The notes: generated from the sequence alone by a model not told the origin. A stretch of 64,000 nt of DNA from Shewanella morhuae (GCF_900156405.1 NZ_FTNN01000016.1:32042-96041); one strand, 5' to 3'. Shown: positions 36,135 to 45,946, counted from the stretch's first letter. Made by a program: numbers and translations.

Positions 36135-36219
36135 ATCGTATATTTTATCCTTGATGTAAATAAACTAGCTAATATATCAAGAGTTCAGTAGCAAGCACTG
36201 AGATAATAGTAATGATAGT

Positions 36220-36927
36220 TCATCGAAGTCTTCTTATTGACTCATATAGCCTGAATAGCTCGGCATATACCTTTCTATAAAAGCTTATATTATTTTTGTT
36301 TTTTCGGTTATAACCGATTGTTGATGGAATTTTTGCGCGATAGCAAATAAATGGGTTTAAACTAAATGTTTTTATACCATGCAGCCATGGTTTTTCCATA
36401 AAATCATCTACTGGCTCAATAAATTTTTCACTTGCATTAATAAACTTTTTTGCTGCACAGGGAGTAAGCATATATCCAGTAGTATAACAAACCGGTTTGG
36501 CATAACATCCAATAACATGATTCTCATCCACAACCTTTTTTTTAATGAACTTTGAAAGCTTAAATGGTATCGATAATTTGATATAGTTAAATTCTGATAT
36601 ATGTGTAAATGTATTCTGTAGAGTTATTTTAAAATCATCGGTAAGATCAGCATGATCTTCAAATATAACAATAGGCTCATCGATCTCGACACATTTTTCC
36701 CAAAGTAAAAAATGACTGGCATAACATCCAATTTCACTATCAAGTAACTTGTAGCCCTTTCTTTTTATAGTGATGTCATTAGCAGCTCTTTCTGATAATT
36801 TAAAACCTAATAAAGAAGAGTCAACGGCATTAAAGAATTCGAATTCAACATCTGCTTTATTAAATTTAGCCATCATTTGGGCTCGTCGTTCTGTTGAGCG
36901 CTCTAAACTGATTACAAATATCTTCAT
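36220..36927 (-). CDS. Family 25 glycosyltransferase (LPS/LOS type)
   Basis: 235 residues beginning KIFVISLERSTERRAQMMAK, with EIGCYASHFLLWEKCVE and EDHADLTDDF (the acidic metal-binding motif), typical of GT25 LPS galactosyltransferases such as LgtB/Lex2B. The gene is visibly richer in A/T than its neighbours and uses many AAA, ATA and TTT codons, suggesting recent transfer, as is usual for variable LPS genes. Acceptor and sugar are not predictable. Confidence 0.85.
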   Translation of the reverse strand: MKIFVISLERSTERRAQMMAKFNKADVEFEFFNAVDSSLLGFKLSERAANDITIKRKGYKLLDSEIGCYASHFLLWEKCVEIDEPIVIFEDHADLTDDFKITLQNTFTHISEFNYIKLSIPFKLSKFIKKKVVDENHVIGCYAKPVCYTTGYMLTPCAAKKFINASEKFIEPVDDFMEKPWLHGIKTFSLNPFICYRAKIPSTIGYNRKNKNNISFYRKVYAELFRLYESIRRLR

Positions 36928-37002
36928 ACAAATCTCAATACTAATTATATACGGTCATGTATCTAAATTAACTACGCACTTTCACACAAAGTTAAATGTG
37001 TC

Positions 37003-38046
37003 TTAAGTGAGTGTCTGCTGAACTACAAGATCAAACTTCTCAATGACGGCTTCAACACTAATCAAAGCCATCAGCTGTCCACCTTTAGCGCGAGTTCCCC
37101 ACTTCACCTGGTTGCTGTGCGAAGATGCGATGGCCGCGTCATAGACGCTCACCACATATTGCTGCGATAAATAAGGCCCTGTACGCCCAGGGTTTGAATG
37201 GGCATATAAACCGATCACTGGCGTACCTTGGGTAACGGCCATATGCGCAGGCCCAGTATCAGGTGCAAGCACTAGGCTTGCGCGTTTTAGCAACGCTAAT
37301 AATTGAGTTAAACTCGTTTTACCCACTAAATTATCAATTTTAGAGGGGCAAGCTTGCAAAATTTGCTCGGCCAAATTCTTTTCAAGTGCCGTTGGCCCAC
37401 CACAAAGTATCACCCTAAATCCTTTGGAAATCGCATGACTCGCGACAGCAGCATAACGCTCTGGCAACCAGTTTCGTTCCGCCTTGCTAGCTGCAGCACA
37501 TATGATCAAGACTTTTTCATTATCTTTAATCTGCGTTTGGGCAAACTCAGTGTCAGCAATCGGAACTGGAATATGCCATTGAGGAGTAAGATCCTTAACA
37601 CCAATCGCTTTAGCAAACCCCATAAAACCTTCAAGCACATGGGGTTTCGTTAAAGGTTCAACCCTGTGATTTGTCACTAACCACTGGCCTTCTTTAGCGC
37701 GAGCGCGATCAAAACCTATGCGTGTTTTAGCTGAAATAGCTAATGATGCTAACGTTGCACGCAGCGCAACCTGCATGTGCAGCAATACATCAAAATGCCG
37801 CCCCTTTAAGGTTTTACGTAAATTAAAATAGCTACGCCAACCTTGAGACTTATCAAAGATAACAAACTCGATATGGGGTAAATGCTTCAATAATTGATAT
37901 TCAAGTTTACCGATCACCCAAGTGATTTTTAGCTCGGGATATTGTCGCTGTATTGCCTGCACCATCGCCACGGCGTGGCATACATCGCCGATAGCTGAGA
38001 GCCGGAGCAAACAAAGTGAATTCATAGTATTAGGATTTAAACTCAT
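37003..38046 (-). CDS. Family 9 glycosyltransferase, heptosyltransferase-like
   Basis: 347 residues (340 from the internal ATG at 38025; neither start has a clear ribosome site). The start LCLLRLSAIGDVCHAVAMVQ and the donor-binding region LVLAPDTGPAHMAVTQGTPVIGLYAHSNP are those of ADP-heptose:LPS heptosyltransferases. The sequence is nearest in style to WaaC/WaaF-type enzymes of the inner core. Divergent from kdkA with about 100 bp between. First gene of the minus-strand LPS group running to 34262. Confidence 0.85.
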   Translation of the reverse strand: MSLNPNTMNSLCLLRLSAIGDVCHAVAMVQAIQRQYPELKITWVIGKLEYQLLKHLPHIEFVIFDKSQGWRSYFNLRKTLKGRHFDVLLHMQVALRATLASLAISAKTRIGFDRARAKEGQWLVTNHRVEPLTKPHVLEGFMGFAKAIGVKDLTPQWHIPVPIADTEFAQTQIKDNEKVLIICAAASKAERNWLPERYAAVASHAISKGFRVILCGGPTALEKNLAEQILQACPSKIDNLVGKTSLTQLLALLKRASLVLAPDTGPAHMAVTQGTPVIGLYAHSNPGRTGPYLSQQYVVSVYDAAIASSHSNQVKWGTRAKGGQLMALISVEAVIEKFDLVVQQTLT

Positions 38047-38144
38047 TGGGATTAAAGCTAATCGCTCTTAAGGTTATTTGGCGCAAGCTAAGGATCTTAA
38101 TGTAGAATGGCCCGAGGTGCCACGCTTAAGTCAACAAATCTCCG

Positions 38145-38900
38145 ATGAATGCTGATATAAAGATCATAAAAACGCCGCAAGGCCACATGGCTCTTTGCCA
38201 AGATACGCCTAACGATATCGTTCCGACTTGGTTCTCGGTAGACTTTTGGCGCGCGAAAAATGCGGTTGTCGGCTCGTCTAAAGGCCGTTATACCACTTGG
38301 TTTGTGGCATTAGAGCACAACCATTGGGTGTTACGTCATTATTGGCGCGGCGGCTTAATGGCCAAATTCAGTAAAGATGCTTACGTTTATACGGGTTTGG
38401 AAAACACCCGTGCGATGGCTGAGCTACGTTTATTAGATATTTTGTATCGCGAAGATTTTACAGTGCCTAAACCGATTGCAGCGAACATAGTGCGTACTGG
38501 ATTATTTTACCGTGCCGATATCATTATCGAACGAGTTGAGGGGGCCGAAGACTTAGTTGCTAAACTTAGCAAAGGGATGATGAGCACAGAGCAATGGCAG
38601 GCTTTAGGCGCCACTATCGCCCAATTCCACCAGCGCGGTGTGTACCATGCCGATCTCAATGCTAAGAATATTTTATTCCAACCAATGCAGACTGAACCCA
38701 TAGCACCGGAGCGCTTTTATCTTATCGATTTTGACCGTGGCGAATTAAAAACACCGAGCCCGCAATGGCAAAAATCGAATCTAGATAGACTGTTACGTTC
38801 CTTCAATAAAGAACAAGGTAAACTCCCCCACTTAGCCTTTACCGCTAATAACTGGGCATCTCTGATAGAGGGATATCAAACGGCAATGCTCAGTATGTAA
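38145..38900 (+). CDS. kdkA: 3-deoxy-D-manno-octulosonic acid kinase
   Basis: Phosphorylates the single KDO residue of the LPS inner core at position 4. 251 residues of the lipid/sugar kinase-like fold with the catalytic loop GVYHADLNAKNILF (about 165-178) and the metal-binding YLIDFDRGEL. KdkA occurs in bacteria such as Haemophilus, Vibrio and Shewanella whose core has one KDO, which agrees with the adjacent waaA. Confidence 0.92.
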   Translation: MNADIKIIKTPQGHMALCQDTPNDIVPTWFSVDFWRAKNAVVGSSKGRYTTWFVALEHNHWVLRHYWRGGLMAKFSKDAYVYTGLENTRAMAELRLLDILYREDFTVPKPIAANIVRTGLFYRADIIIERVEGAEDLVAKLSKGMMSTEQWQALGATIAQFHQRGVYHADLNAKNILFQPMQTEPIAPERFYLIDFDRGELKTPSPQWQKSNLDRLLRSFNKEQGKLPHLAFTANNWASLIEGYQTAMLSM

Positions 38901-38952
38901 ACTCACTCATCTTATCCATACAGTAAGATTACCGCTTAATTCACTCGTATTA

Positions 38953-40218
38953 TTAAGTGGTTAATAAAGATTGCACGAGAGTAAATTGCCGCTGTAACGT
39001 ACCGCGATTAGCCTCAACCACAGCCAGTCCAGCATTAGCCGCTTGCTGGCAGAGCTCAGGTTTAGCAAAATATTCAATTAAGTTATTGCCTAGCGCTTGT
39101 GCTGAATCAACCACTCTAAGCGCACCTGCACCTTCAAGCATTTGGGTAATTTGAGCAAAATCTCTATGATTGGGCCCCACCATCACGGGGACACCCATAG
39201 CAACGGGTTCCAAGGGGTTATGCCCGCCGTGATAAATCAATGATCCCCCCACAAAAGCTTGATCCGCAGTGCCATAAAAGGTCAATAATTCACCCATGGT
39301 ATCGCCCACCAGCACTTGTGTCGTAGCTGTTACGGGAAGATTATCGCTACGGCGAACGGACTCAAAACCTTGGCTGGCCACAACGTCAGCAACGGCAGCA
39401 AACTGTTCAGGATGACGCGGCGCAATAATCAGTAAAGCATCGGGCCATTGCGCGAGTAGTTGCCTATGGGCTGCCAGCATGGCGTCAAATTCACCGGGAT
39501 GCACACTGCCAGCAACCCAAACGGATGATGATTCGCGCCCCCAAGCTTGGCGTAACTGTTTTGCCTTGGCTAACTGCTCAGGCTTAATACTGAGATCAAA
39601 CTTCAAACTGCCGCAGACTGTCACTCTATTTGGTAATGCACCTAAGTCGATAAAACGCTGCGCTTCCACCTGAGTCTGCACTGCAATCACATCTAAGCGT
39701 TGCAACATAGGTCGACTAATTTTAGGATACTTAACATATTGCGCTGCCGATTTTGCCGATAGGCGTGCATTAGCCAACATCAAGCGTACACCTTGTTTTG
39801 CTGCATTAGCGACTAAGTTAGGCCACAGCTCAGTCTCCATGATAATGCACCACGTAGGCGAGATTTGGCGTAAAAACCGCCGTATACACCAAGGTAAATC
39901 AAAGGGCAAATAGCAATGTTGTACGGTATTACCAAAGGCTTTACGCACCTCGGCAGAACCCGTTGGGCTAGTTGTAGTGACAGTAATACTTAACTCAGGG
40001 TGTGATTGCATAATCATGCGGATCAAAGGAATTGCCGCGAGCGTTTCACCCATAGAGACGGAATGGATCAATAAATCTGTCGATTTGAGCTTTGTTAAGC
40101 CAAAACGCTCAGCCCAACGGCTGCGGTAATCAGCACTTTTAATCGCACGAAAGACGAGATAAACGATTAGCAACGGGGATAATAAATATAATATCGTGGA
40201 ATAAAGGAAACGATTCAT
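38953..40218 (-). CDS. waaA: KDO transferase
   Basis: Transfers KDO from CMP-KDO to lipid IVA. 421 residues: an N-terminal membrane anchor (TILYLLSPLLIVYLVFRAI), the acceptor half with HSVSMGETLAAIPLI and METELWPNLV, and the donor half with GSVHPGEFDAML, APRHPEQF, GDTMGELLTFYGTADQAFVGGSL and HGGHNPLEP. All the usual family 30 glycosyltransferase motifs are present. Convergent with kdkA. Confidence 0.95.
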   Translation of the reverse strand: MNRFLYSTILYLLSPLLIVYLVFRAIKSADYRSRWAERFGLTKLKSTDLLIHSVSMGETLAAIPLIRMIMQSHPELSITVTTTSPTGSAEVRKAFGNTVQHCYLPFDLPWCIRRFLRQISPTWCIIMETELWPNLVANAAKQGVRLMLANARLSAKSAAQYVKYPKISRPMLQRLDVIAVQTQVEAQRFIDLGALPNRVTVCGSLKFDLSIKPEQLAKAKQLRQAWGRESSSVWVAGSVHPGEFDAMLAAHRQLLAQWPDALLIIAPRHPEQFAAVADVVASQGFESVRRSDNLPVTATTQVLVGDTMGELLTFYGTADQAFVGGSLIYHGGHNPLEPVAMGVPVMVGPNHRDFAQITQMLEGAGALRVVDSAQALGNNLIEYFAKPELCQQAANAGLAVVEANRGTLQRQFTLVQSLLTT

Positions 40219-40420
40219 TAAAAACGTGCTTATGAGTTTTGCCTGATGAATAGCGGCAATGTTAGCATAATACCCATAGTATTGAATGGTTGTTCGTTCG
40301 GCCCGGAATACGAAGATTTAATGTGGTAGAAAATTAAATTAGGGATAATTCACCAGCAGTATTGTGGTCGTTGGTTAGCTTTCTCAATTATGTGGCGTTC
40401 ACTCGCAATTTGGATGACTT

Positions 40421-41068
40421 ATGAAAACCCGCGACAAAATAATCTATGCCAGTCTAGAACTGTTCAATGAGCATGGCGAAAGAAACATCACCACCAATCA
40501 CATTGCTGCTCACCTGAATATGAGTCCCGGGAATCTTTATTATCATTTTCGCAATAAAGAAGACATTATTCGCTGCATTTTTAGCTTATATGAGAATCAT
40601 CTCGAATCGGGTTTTCAACCCTATGAAGATAAACAAGTGGATGTGGAATTATTAATCGGCTATTTCGATGCGATGTTCTATACCCTATGGCAATTCCGTT
40701 TTATGTACGCCAATCTTGCGGATATTCTTGCCCGCGACGAAGTGCTAAAAAAGCGCTATTTGCACGCCCAGCAGCAAGTATTAACGCGTTCAAGTCACGT
40801 GTTACATAAACTGAAACAAGATGGTTTTTTAAACTTAGATACCGATAAAATTACGCCACTTGCCGATACTATCAAGATGATTGTCAGCTTTTGGATTGGT
40901 TATCAACTCACGCAATCCAGCACTTCAACGATTACTAAAGCGACGCTTTATGAAGGTGTTTTAAGGGTACTGATGATTTTTAAAGCCTATGCCACGCCGA
41001 CTTCCGTCGCGACATTTACTCGCCTAGAGCAGCATTATCAAGTCTTAGCCACCCCAGAACCGCACTAG
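40421..41068 (+). CDS. TetR-family transcriptional regulator
   Basis: 215 residues with an N-terminal helix-turn-helix (IIYASLELFNEHGERNITTN, then MSPGNLYYHFRNKEDII) and an all-helical ligand domain. No target can be named. It precedes kbl by 286 bp on the same strand and is divergent from waaA. The ligand half lacks any recognisable drug-pump-regulator motif. Confidence 0.88.
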   Translation: MKTRDKIIYASLELFNEHGERNITTNHIAAHLNMSPGNLYYHFRNKEDIIRCIFSLYENHLESGFQPYEDKQVDVELLIGYFDAMFYTLWQFRFMYANLADILARDEVLKKRYLHAQQQVLTRSSHVLHKLKQDGFLNLDTDKITPLADTIKMIVSFWIGYQLTQSSTSTITKATLYEGVLRVLMIFKAYATPTSVATFTRLEQHYQVLATPEPH

Positions 41069-41353
41069 AGTTATCCAAAAAATCTATATTAAGGCACTCG
41101 CATTTAACACTAAAACCAAAGCCATCATAGTGTTGAGTGCGAGCTATTTTTCGTTATAAATACACAAAACTATCTGCACTCTTGTTATAGAAACTTATGT
41201 TATTCATTAGTTTTGATAATGTAACAATCACTTTATCCCTGAACACATTTATCTTACGAACCTGCATTAAAAAAAGGCTGTAGACCGATTAGCTTTAGAG
41301 TTAGAATGCCGTCACTCCCAAAATCAGAATAAAGTTAACTAAGGAGATATCAG

Positions 41354-42547
41354 GTGGCCTCTACCTCATTCTACACACAGATTAATCAACAACTTGCAGA
41401 TATAAAAGCTGAAGGCTTATATAAAAGCGAGCGTGTTATTGCCTCACCACAACAAACAGCTATTCAAGTTAATCAGCAAGAAGTTGTTAACTTCTGTGCA
41501 AATAATTATTTAGGCCTAGCCAATCATCCTGAACTGATCAAAGCCGCCCAACAAGGCTTAGAAAGTCACGGCTTTGGCATGGCGTCGGTGCGCTTTATTT
41601 GCGGCACTCAAGATATCCATAAAAAGCTAGAAATGTGCCTCAGTGAATTCCTCGGTACGGAAGATACGATTCTTTATTCTTCATGCTTTGATGCCAACAC
41701 AGGTCTGTTTGAAACCTTGTTAGATGCAGAAGATGCCATTATCTCCGATGCGCTAAACCATGCCTCTATCATCGATGGTGTGCGTTTATGTAAAGCGAAG
41801 CGTTTTCGCTATGCCAACAACGACATGGCCGATTTAGAAGTCCAGTTAATTGCCGCCAAAGCCGCTGGCGTGCGTAACATCTTGATCGCCACTGACGGCG
41901 TATTCTCGATGGACGGCGTGATTGCAAACCTGCAAGGCGTATGTGATTTAGCCGATAAATACGGCGCACTGGTAATGGTCGATGATTCACACGCGGTGGG
42001 CTTTATCGGCGCCAACGGCCGTGGCACCCACGAATATTGCAATGTGATGGACAGAGTCGACATCATCACCGGCACCTTAGGCAAAGCCTTAGGCGGCGCA
42101 TCGGGTGGTTTTACGTCAGGTAAAAAAGAAGTCATCGATTGGTTACGCCAGCGTTCACGCCCTTATCTTTTCTCTAACTCATTAGCGCCGTCAATCGTCA
42201 GTGCGTCTATCCATGTGTTAGAAATGCTCAAATCAGGCCAAGCACTGCGCGAAGCCGTATGGGAAAACAGCCGTTATTTCCGCGAGCAAATGTCAGCCGC
42301 AGGTTTTACCTTGGGCGGCGCTGACCACGCGATTATCCCCGTAATGATTGGCGATGCTAAATTAGCGGGCGACTTTGCTAACCGCTTATTAGCAGAGCAT
42401 ATTTATGTTATTGGCTTCTCTTTCCCTGTGGTTCCTAAGGGGCAAGCCCGTATCCGTACACAAATGTCAGCCGCGCATACGCGTGATCAAATTGACAAAG
42501 CCATCGCCGCCTTTACCCGTATTGCCAAAGAAATGGGCATTATTTAG
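41354..42547 (+). CDS. kbl: 2-amino-3-ketobutyrate CoA ligase (glycine C-acetyltransferase)
   Basis: PLP enzyme that cleaves 2-amino-3-ketobutyrate with CoA to glycine and acetyl-CoA, the second step of threonine breakdown. 397 residues; family motifs CANNYLGLANHPEL, VMVDDSHAVGFIG and the PLP lysine in ITGTLGKALGGASGG. The start is GTG at 41354, supported by GGAG 7 bases upstream. It is 24 bp before tdh, as in E. coli. Confidence 0.96.
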   Translation: MASTSFYTQINQQLADIKAEGLYKSERVIASPQQTAIQVNQQEVVNFCANNYLGLANHPELIKAAQQGLESHGFGMASVRFICGTQDIHKKLEMCLSEFLGTEDTILYSSCFDANTGLFETLLDAEDAIISDALNHASIIDGVRLCKAKRFRYANNDMADLEVQLIAAKAAGVRNILIATDGVFSMDGVIANLQGVCDLADKYGALVMVDDSHAVGFIGANGRGTHEYCNVMDRVDIITGTLGKALGGASGGFTSGKKEVIDWLRQRSRPYLFSNSLAPSIVSASIHVLEMLKSGQALREAVWENSRYFREQMSAAGFTLGGADHAIIPVMIGDAKLAGDFANRLLAEHIYVIGFSFPVVPKGQARIRTQMSAAHTRDQIDKAIAAFTRIAKEMGII

Positions 42548-42571
42548 GACTCATCTTTAGGACTCAAAACA

Positions 42572-43597
42572 ATGAAAGCACTAAGCAAGTTAAAAGCTGA
42601 AAAAGGCATTTGGTTAGTCGATGCGCCTAAGCCAGTTATGGGCCATAACGATTTACTAATTAAAATTAAAAAAACCGCGATTTGTGGTACCGATATGCAT
42701 ATCTACAACTGGGACGAATGGTCGCAAAAAACCATTCCAATCCCTATGGTAGTTGGCCACGAATATGTGGGTGAAGTGGTTGATATCGGCCAAGAAGTTC
42801 GTGGTTTTAACATTGGCGACCGTGTTTCTGGCGAAGGCCATATTACCTGCGGCTATTGTCGTAACTGCCGCGCGGGCCGCACGCATTTATGCCGTAACAC
42901 CTCGGGTGTGGGTGTAAACCGTGAAGGGTCATTTGCGGAATACTTAGTCATCCCTGCTTTTAACGCCTTTAAAATCCCTGATGACATTAGCGATGATTTA
43001 GCATCAATCTTCGACCCGTTTGGTAATGCTGTGCACACAGCACTGTCGTTCGACTTAGTCGGTGAAGACGTATTGATCACTGGTGCAGGCCCGATTGGCA
43101 TTATGGCTGCGGCCGTGTGTCGTCACGTTGGTGCTCGCCATGTAGTAATCACCGACGTTAACGAATATCGCCTAGAGCTGGCCCGCAAAATGGGCGCAAC
43201 TCGCGCGGTGAACGTATCGAAAGAAAACCTGAAAGACGTAATGAAAGAACTGGGCATGACCGAAGGTTTCGACGTCGGTTTAGAAATGTCTGGTGTACCA
43301 TCAGCCTTCCACGCCATGCTAGATACCATGAATCATGGCGGTAAAGTTGCTATGCTCGGTATTCCAAGTGGTGAAATGGCCATCGACTGGAGCAAAGTGA
43401 TCTTCAAAGGCTTGGTGATTAAAGGTATCTACGGCCGTGAAATGTTCGAAACCTGGTACAAAATGGCCAGTCTTATTCAATCAGGTTTAGATATTTCACC
43501 GATCATCACTCACCACTTCAAGATTGATGATTTTCAACAAGGTTTCGATGCTATGGGCTCGGGCCAATCGGGTAAAGTGATCCTCAGCTGGGATTAA
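42572..43597 (+). CDS. tdh: L-threonine 3-dehydrogenase
   Basis: Zinc-dependent, NAD-linked oxidation of threonine to 2-amino-3-ketobutyrate, the substrate of Kbl. 341 residues: catalytic zinc region ICGTDMHIYNWDEW and GHEYVGEV, structural zinc cysteines CGYCRNCRAGRTHLC, and the Rossmann glycine motif GAGPIGIMAA. Ends 17 bp before a MITE-like element that separates it from glpE. Confidence 0.97.
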   Translation: MKALSKLKAEKGIWLVDAPKPVMGHNDLLIKIKKTAICGTDMHIYNWDEWSQKTIPIPMVVGHEYVGEVVDIGQEVRGFNIGDRVSGEGHITCGYCRNCRAGRTHLCRNTSGVGVNREGSFAEYLVIPAFNAFKIPDDISDDLASIFDPFGNAVHTALSFDLVGEDVLITGAGPIGIMAAAVCRHVGARHVVITDVNEYRLELARKMGATRAVNVSKENLKDVMKELGMTEGFDVGLEMSGVPSAFHAMLDTMNHGGKVAMLGIPSGEMAIDWSKVIFKGLVIKGIYGREMFETWYKMASLIQSGLDISPIITHHFKIDDFQQGFDAMGSGQSGKVILSWD

Positions 43598-43614
43598 TCC
43601 TGCCGAGCATTACT

Positions 43615-43928
43615 TATACCCAAACGACCTGAAGATGCAGGATTCAGCGGGAATTTAACGCACTTTAGGCAATGCCATTTATTGCTCCTGCATAAATGGC
43701 ATTCACGCCATCCATGGCGATTGCGGTTATTTGCAGACCTAGTGGACTAAGTTAAAAATAACCAACACAGCATAAAGTGCATTAAAACCCGCCGGAACGG
43801 AGTGCCTAGGGCACCTCACTTCCGTGTTGCATCAATTCAAAAGGTAGCCGACATTCTGTCATTGATGCGCCTTGAATTGATGTACCCTAGGCGCTCTGAA
43901 ACTCGTATCTTCAGATAGCTTGGGTATA
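43615..43928. mobile_element. MITE-like element of 314 bp with terminal inverted repeats
   Basis: Ends are imperfect inverted repeats of about 25 bases: TATACCCAAACGACCTGAAG at the left and, read on the other strand, TATACCCAAGCTATCTGAAG at the right. There is no coding capacity. Internal pairs include GTGCC-TAG-GGCAC (43802-43814) and CATCAATTCAA / TTGAATTGATG (43830-43840 and 43872-43882). It fills the gap between tdh and glpE. Similar TATACCCAAGC-ended repeats are common in Shewanella and related marine genera. Confidence 0.8.
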
Positions 43929-44010
43929 GATAGGGGCTGTACACTCGCAGCCCCTTGTTGCACACTTATCCCATCTTGCTTTTCACCCCTTAGTTTTGTC
44001 AGGTTTTATT

Positions 44011-44316
44011 ATGTCTTCCTTTAAACACTTAAGCGTTAATCAATTACTGCAAATGACCGAAGCACAAACAGTGCAAATCGTTGATATCCGTGATGGCAAT
44101 AGCTTTACCAATGGCCATATTGAAAGTGCAACCAATCTGAATAACGAAAACCTAGCGCAATTTATTAGCCAAGCCGATATGGATGCCCCACTCGTCGTTG
44201 TTTGTTACCACGGTATGAGCAGTCAAAATGCGGCGCAGTATTTATGCGAGCAAGGGTTTGATGACGTTTATAGTCTAGATGGCGGCTACAGTGCTTGGCA
44301 TGAGGCAAATGCATGA
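44011..44316 (+). CDS. glpE: Thiosulfate sulfurtransferase (single-domain rhodanese)
   Basis: 101 residues from the ATG at 44011 (MSSFKHLSVNQLL); a longer frame from 43996 starts at a non-ATG codon without support. Rhodanese fold with VQIVDIRDGNSFTNGHI, the active-site cysteine loop VVCYHGMSSQNA and the C-terminal SLDGGYSAW. It overlaps glpG by 4 bp, the same pair as in E. coli. Confidence 0.94.
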   Translation: MSSFKHLSVNQLLQMTEAQTVQIVDIRDGNSFTNGHIESATNLNNENLAQFISQADMDAPLVVVCYHGMSSQNAAQYLCEQGFDDVYSLDGGYSAWHEANA

Positions 44317-45158
44317 TAGAAATAGGTAGACTCCCCAACAGTAGAGCCGCGCAAGCATTTGTTGATTACCTCAAGGGTGAACATATCGACTGCCACATCG
44401 AACCGCTGGAACAAGGGGTCGCCATTATTGTTATCCATGACAAAGATGTGGATCAAGCGCGTAAAGAGTTTGCCCATTTCATCGCCCACCCCTACGACAG
44501 TAAATATCTACAAGCCTCGTGGGAATATGGCGATACACATACCAAGCTAGATTACGGCGCACCTTCACTACAACTGTTCAGCCAATTTATTACCGGCGCA
44601 GGCCCCGTCACACTGATTGTATTTGCGGTTTGCGTAGTTATTTTTGCTGCAATGAACTTAGGGTTTACCAACCAAACCTATGGCGCATTAGCCTATTTTG
44701 GCGCGGTACCTAATACTGAACTCAGTCAGTTTTGGCGTGTTTTTACGCCGAGTTTGCTACATTTTTCCGCCATGCACGTTATCTTTAACTTACTCTGGTG
44801 GTGGTATTTAGGCGGTAAAATTGAAACCCGTATCGGCACTGCGCCCTTGCTAATTTTGCTATTCGTGGCGGGAACACTGCCGAACGTTATCCAATATTAT
44901 GTCAGTGGCCCTAATTTCGGCGGCTTATCGGGCGTTGTATATGCCGTGGTGGGATACACTTGGATTATGGGAGTACGCAAACCCGCCGCTGGCATAGGCT
45001 TACCGCCGTCATACATGGGATTTATGATGATTTGGCTGGCATTAGGATTTACGGATATTCTAGGCGTATCCGTTGCTAACGGTGCCCACATTGGCGGCTT
45101 ACTGATAGGCTTAGCTCAAGGTTTATTCGATAGCCGTAAGTCTGCAGCAGCTATCTAG
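44313..45158 (+). CDS. glpG: Rhomboid intramembrane serine protease
   Basis: 281 residues: an N-terminal soluble domain (about 1-85), then six membrane helices. The catalytic serine lies in GGLSGVVYAVVG and the catalytic histidine in NGAHIGGLLIG; the WWWYLGGKIE segment is the L1/helix-2 region. Cleaves membrane proteins within the bilayer; natural substrates are poorly known. Start overlaps the glpE stop. Confidence 0.95.
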   Translation: MIEIGRLPNSRAAQAFVDYLKGEHIDCHIEPLEQGVAIIVIHDKDVDQARKEFAHFIAHPYDSKYLQASWEYGDTHTKLDYGAPSLQLFSQFITGAGPVTLIVFAVCVVIFAAMNLGFTNQTYGALAYFGAVPNTELSQFWRVFTPSLLHFSAMHVIFNLLWWWYLGGKIETRIGTAPLLILLFVAGTLPNVIQYYVSGPNFGGLSGVVYAVVGYTWIMGVRKPAAGIGLPPSYMGFMMIWLALGFTDILGVSVANGAHIGGLLIGLAQGLFDSRKSAAAI

Positions 45159-45179
45159 CCAAGTTATCAGGCAAAATAA

Positions 45180-45223
45180 GTACCAAGATAAACCATTAAT
45201 AACCAACCGATTTATCTTGGTAC
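45180..45223. repeat. Perfect inverted repeat between glpG and elbB
   Basis: 13-base arms GTACCAAGATAAA / TTTATCTTGGTAC around an 18-base spacer, in the gap between convergent genes. It could fold as a bidirectional 3'-end hairpin, but no T tract follows on either strand. Confidence 0.6.
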
Positions 45224-45280
45224 ACTAGCTCATAATCACACGGCTATCACACAGTTAAAAATCGCTACAAACCACTTAAA

Positions 45281-45946
45281 TTAAACGGGCTCGCCAACCA
45301 TCTCTAGCACTTTAGTGACTAACTTCTCGATGCCTGCATGCGCCTCAGCGATACTTCCCGCCAACATATAAGCGGGAGTGGTTACTATTCGGTTGGCATC
45401 ATCTACGACGATCTCATGCACAGTAGCAACTTGATGCACACCACCCATCAAATTAAAGGCAGCAGCGGTATCGCTATCATTACCGATAGTGCCTTTTACA
45501 CCGTGGGGATATAAACGCGGGATCATCATTGGGGCGATACAGATAAAGCCAACAGGTTTTTTCGCTACAATAAACTCATCGATAAAATCTGCCACCAGCG
45601 GATTCACTTCACACTCACTGCCATTAGTCGCAAAGTTACATAGATTTTTCGCCGCGCCAAAACCACCAGGAATGATCAAAGCATCAAATTCAGCGATATC
45701 TAATTCAATAGTCGATTTAACTTCGCCACGGGCAATACGCGCCGACTCCACCAGCACATTACGACTTGCCGCAGCATCGACCTCACCCGTTAAATGATCA
45801 ACTACATGCATCTGTTTGATATCAGGTGCAAAGCATTGGTAGTGAGCCCCCGCTCGAGATAAACATAAAAGCGTTAAAACCGATTCATGGATCTCTGTGC
45901 CGTCAAAAACACCGCATCCACTGAGTAACACAGCAACTTTTTTCAT
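45281..45946 (-). CDS. elbB: ElbB, DJ-1/PfpI-family glyoxalase-like protein
   Basis: 221 residues from the ATG at 45946 (MKKVAVLLSGCGVFDGTEIH), which has AGGGG upstream; a longer frame to 46018 would add an unconserved hydrophobic N-terminus. DJ-1/glutamine-amidotransferase fold with ALIIPGGFGAAKNL and the nucleophile-elbow region PVGFICIAPMM. E. coli ElbB (YhbL) has weak glyoxalase activity and was first linked to isoprenoid synthesis. Confidence 0.92.
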   Translation of the reverse strand: MKKVAVLLSGCGVFDGTEIHESVLTLLCLSRAGAHYQCFAPDIKQMHVVDHLTGEVDAAASRNVLVESARIARGEVKSTIELDIAEFDALIIPGGFGAAKNLCNFATNGSECEVNPLVADFIDEFIVAKKPVGFICIAPMMIPRLYPHGVKGTIGNDSDTAAAFNLMGGVHQVATVHEIVVDDANRIVTTPAYMLAGSIAEAHAGIEKLVTKVLEMVGEPV

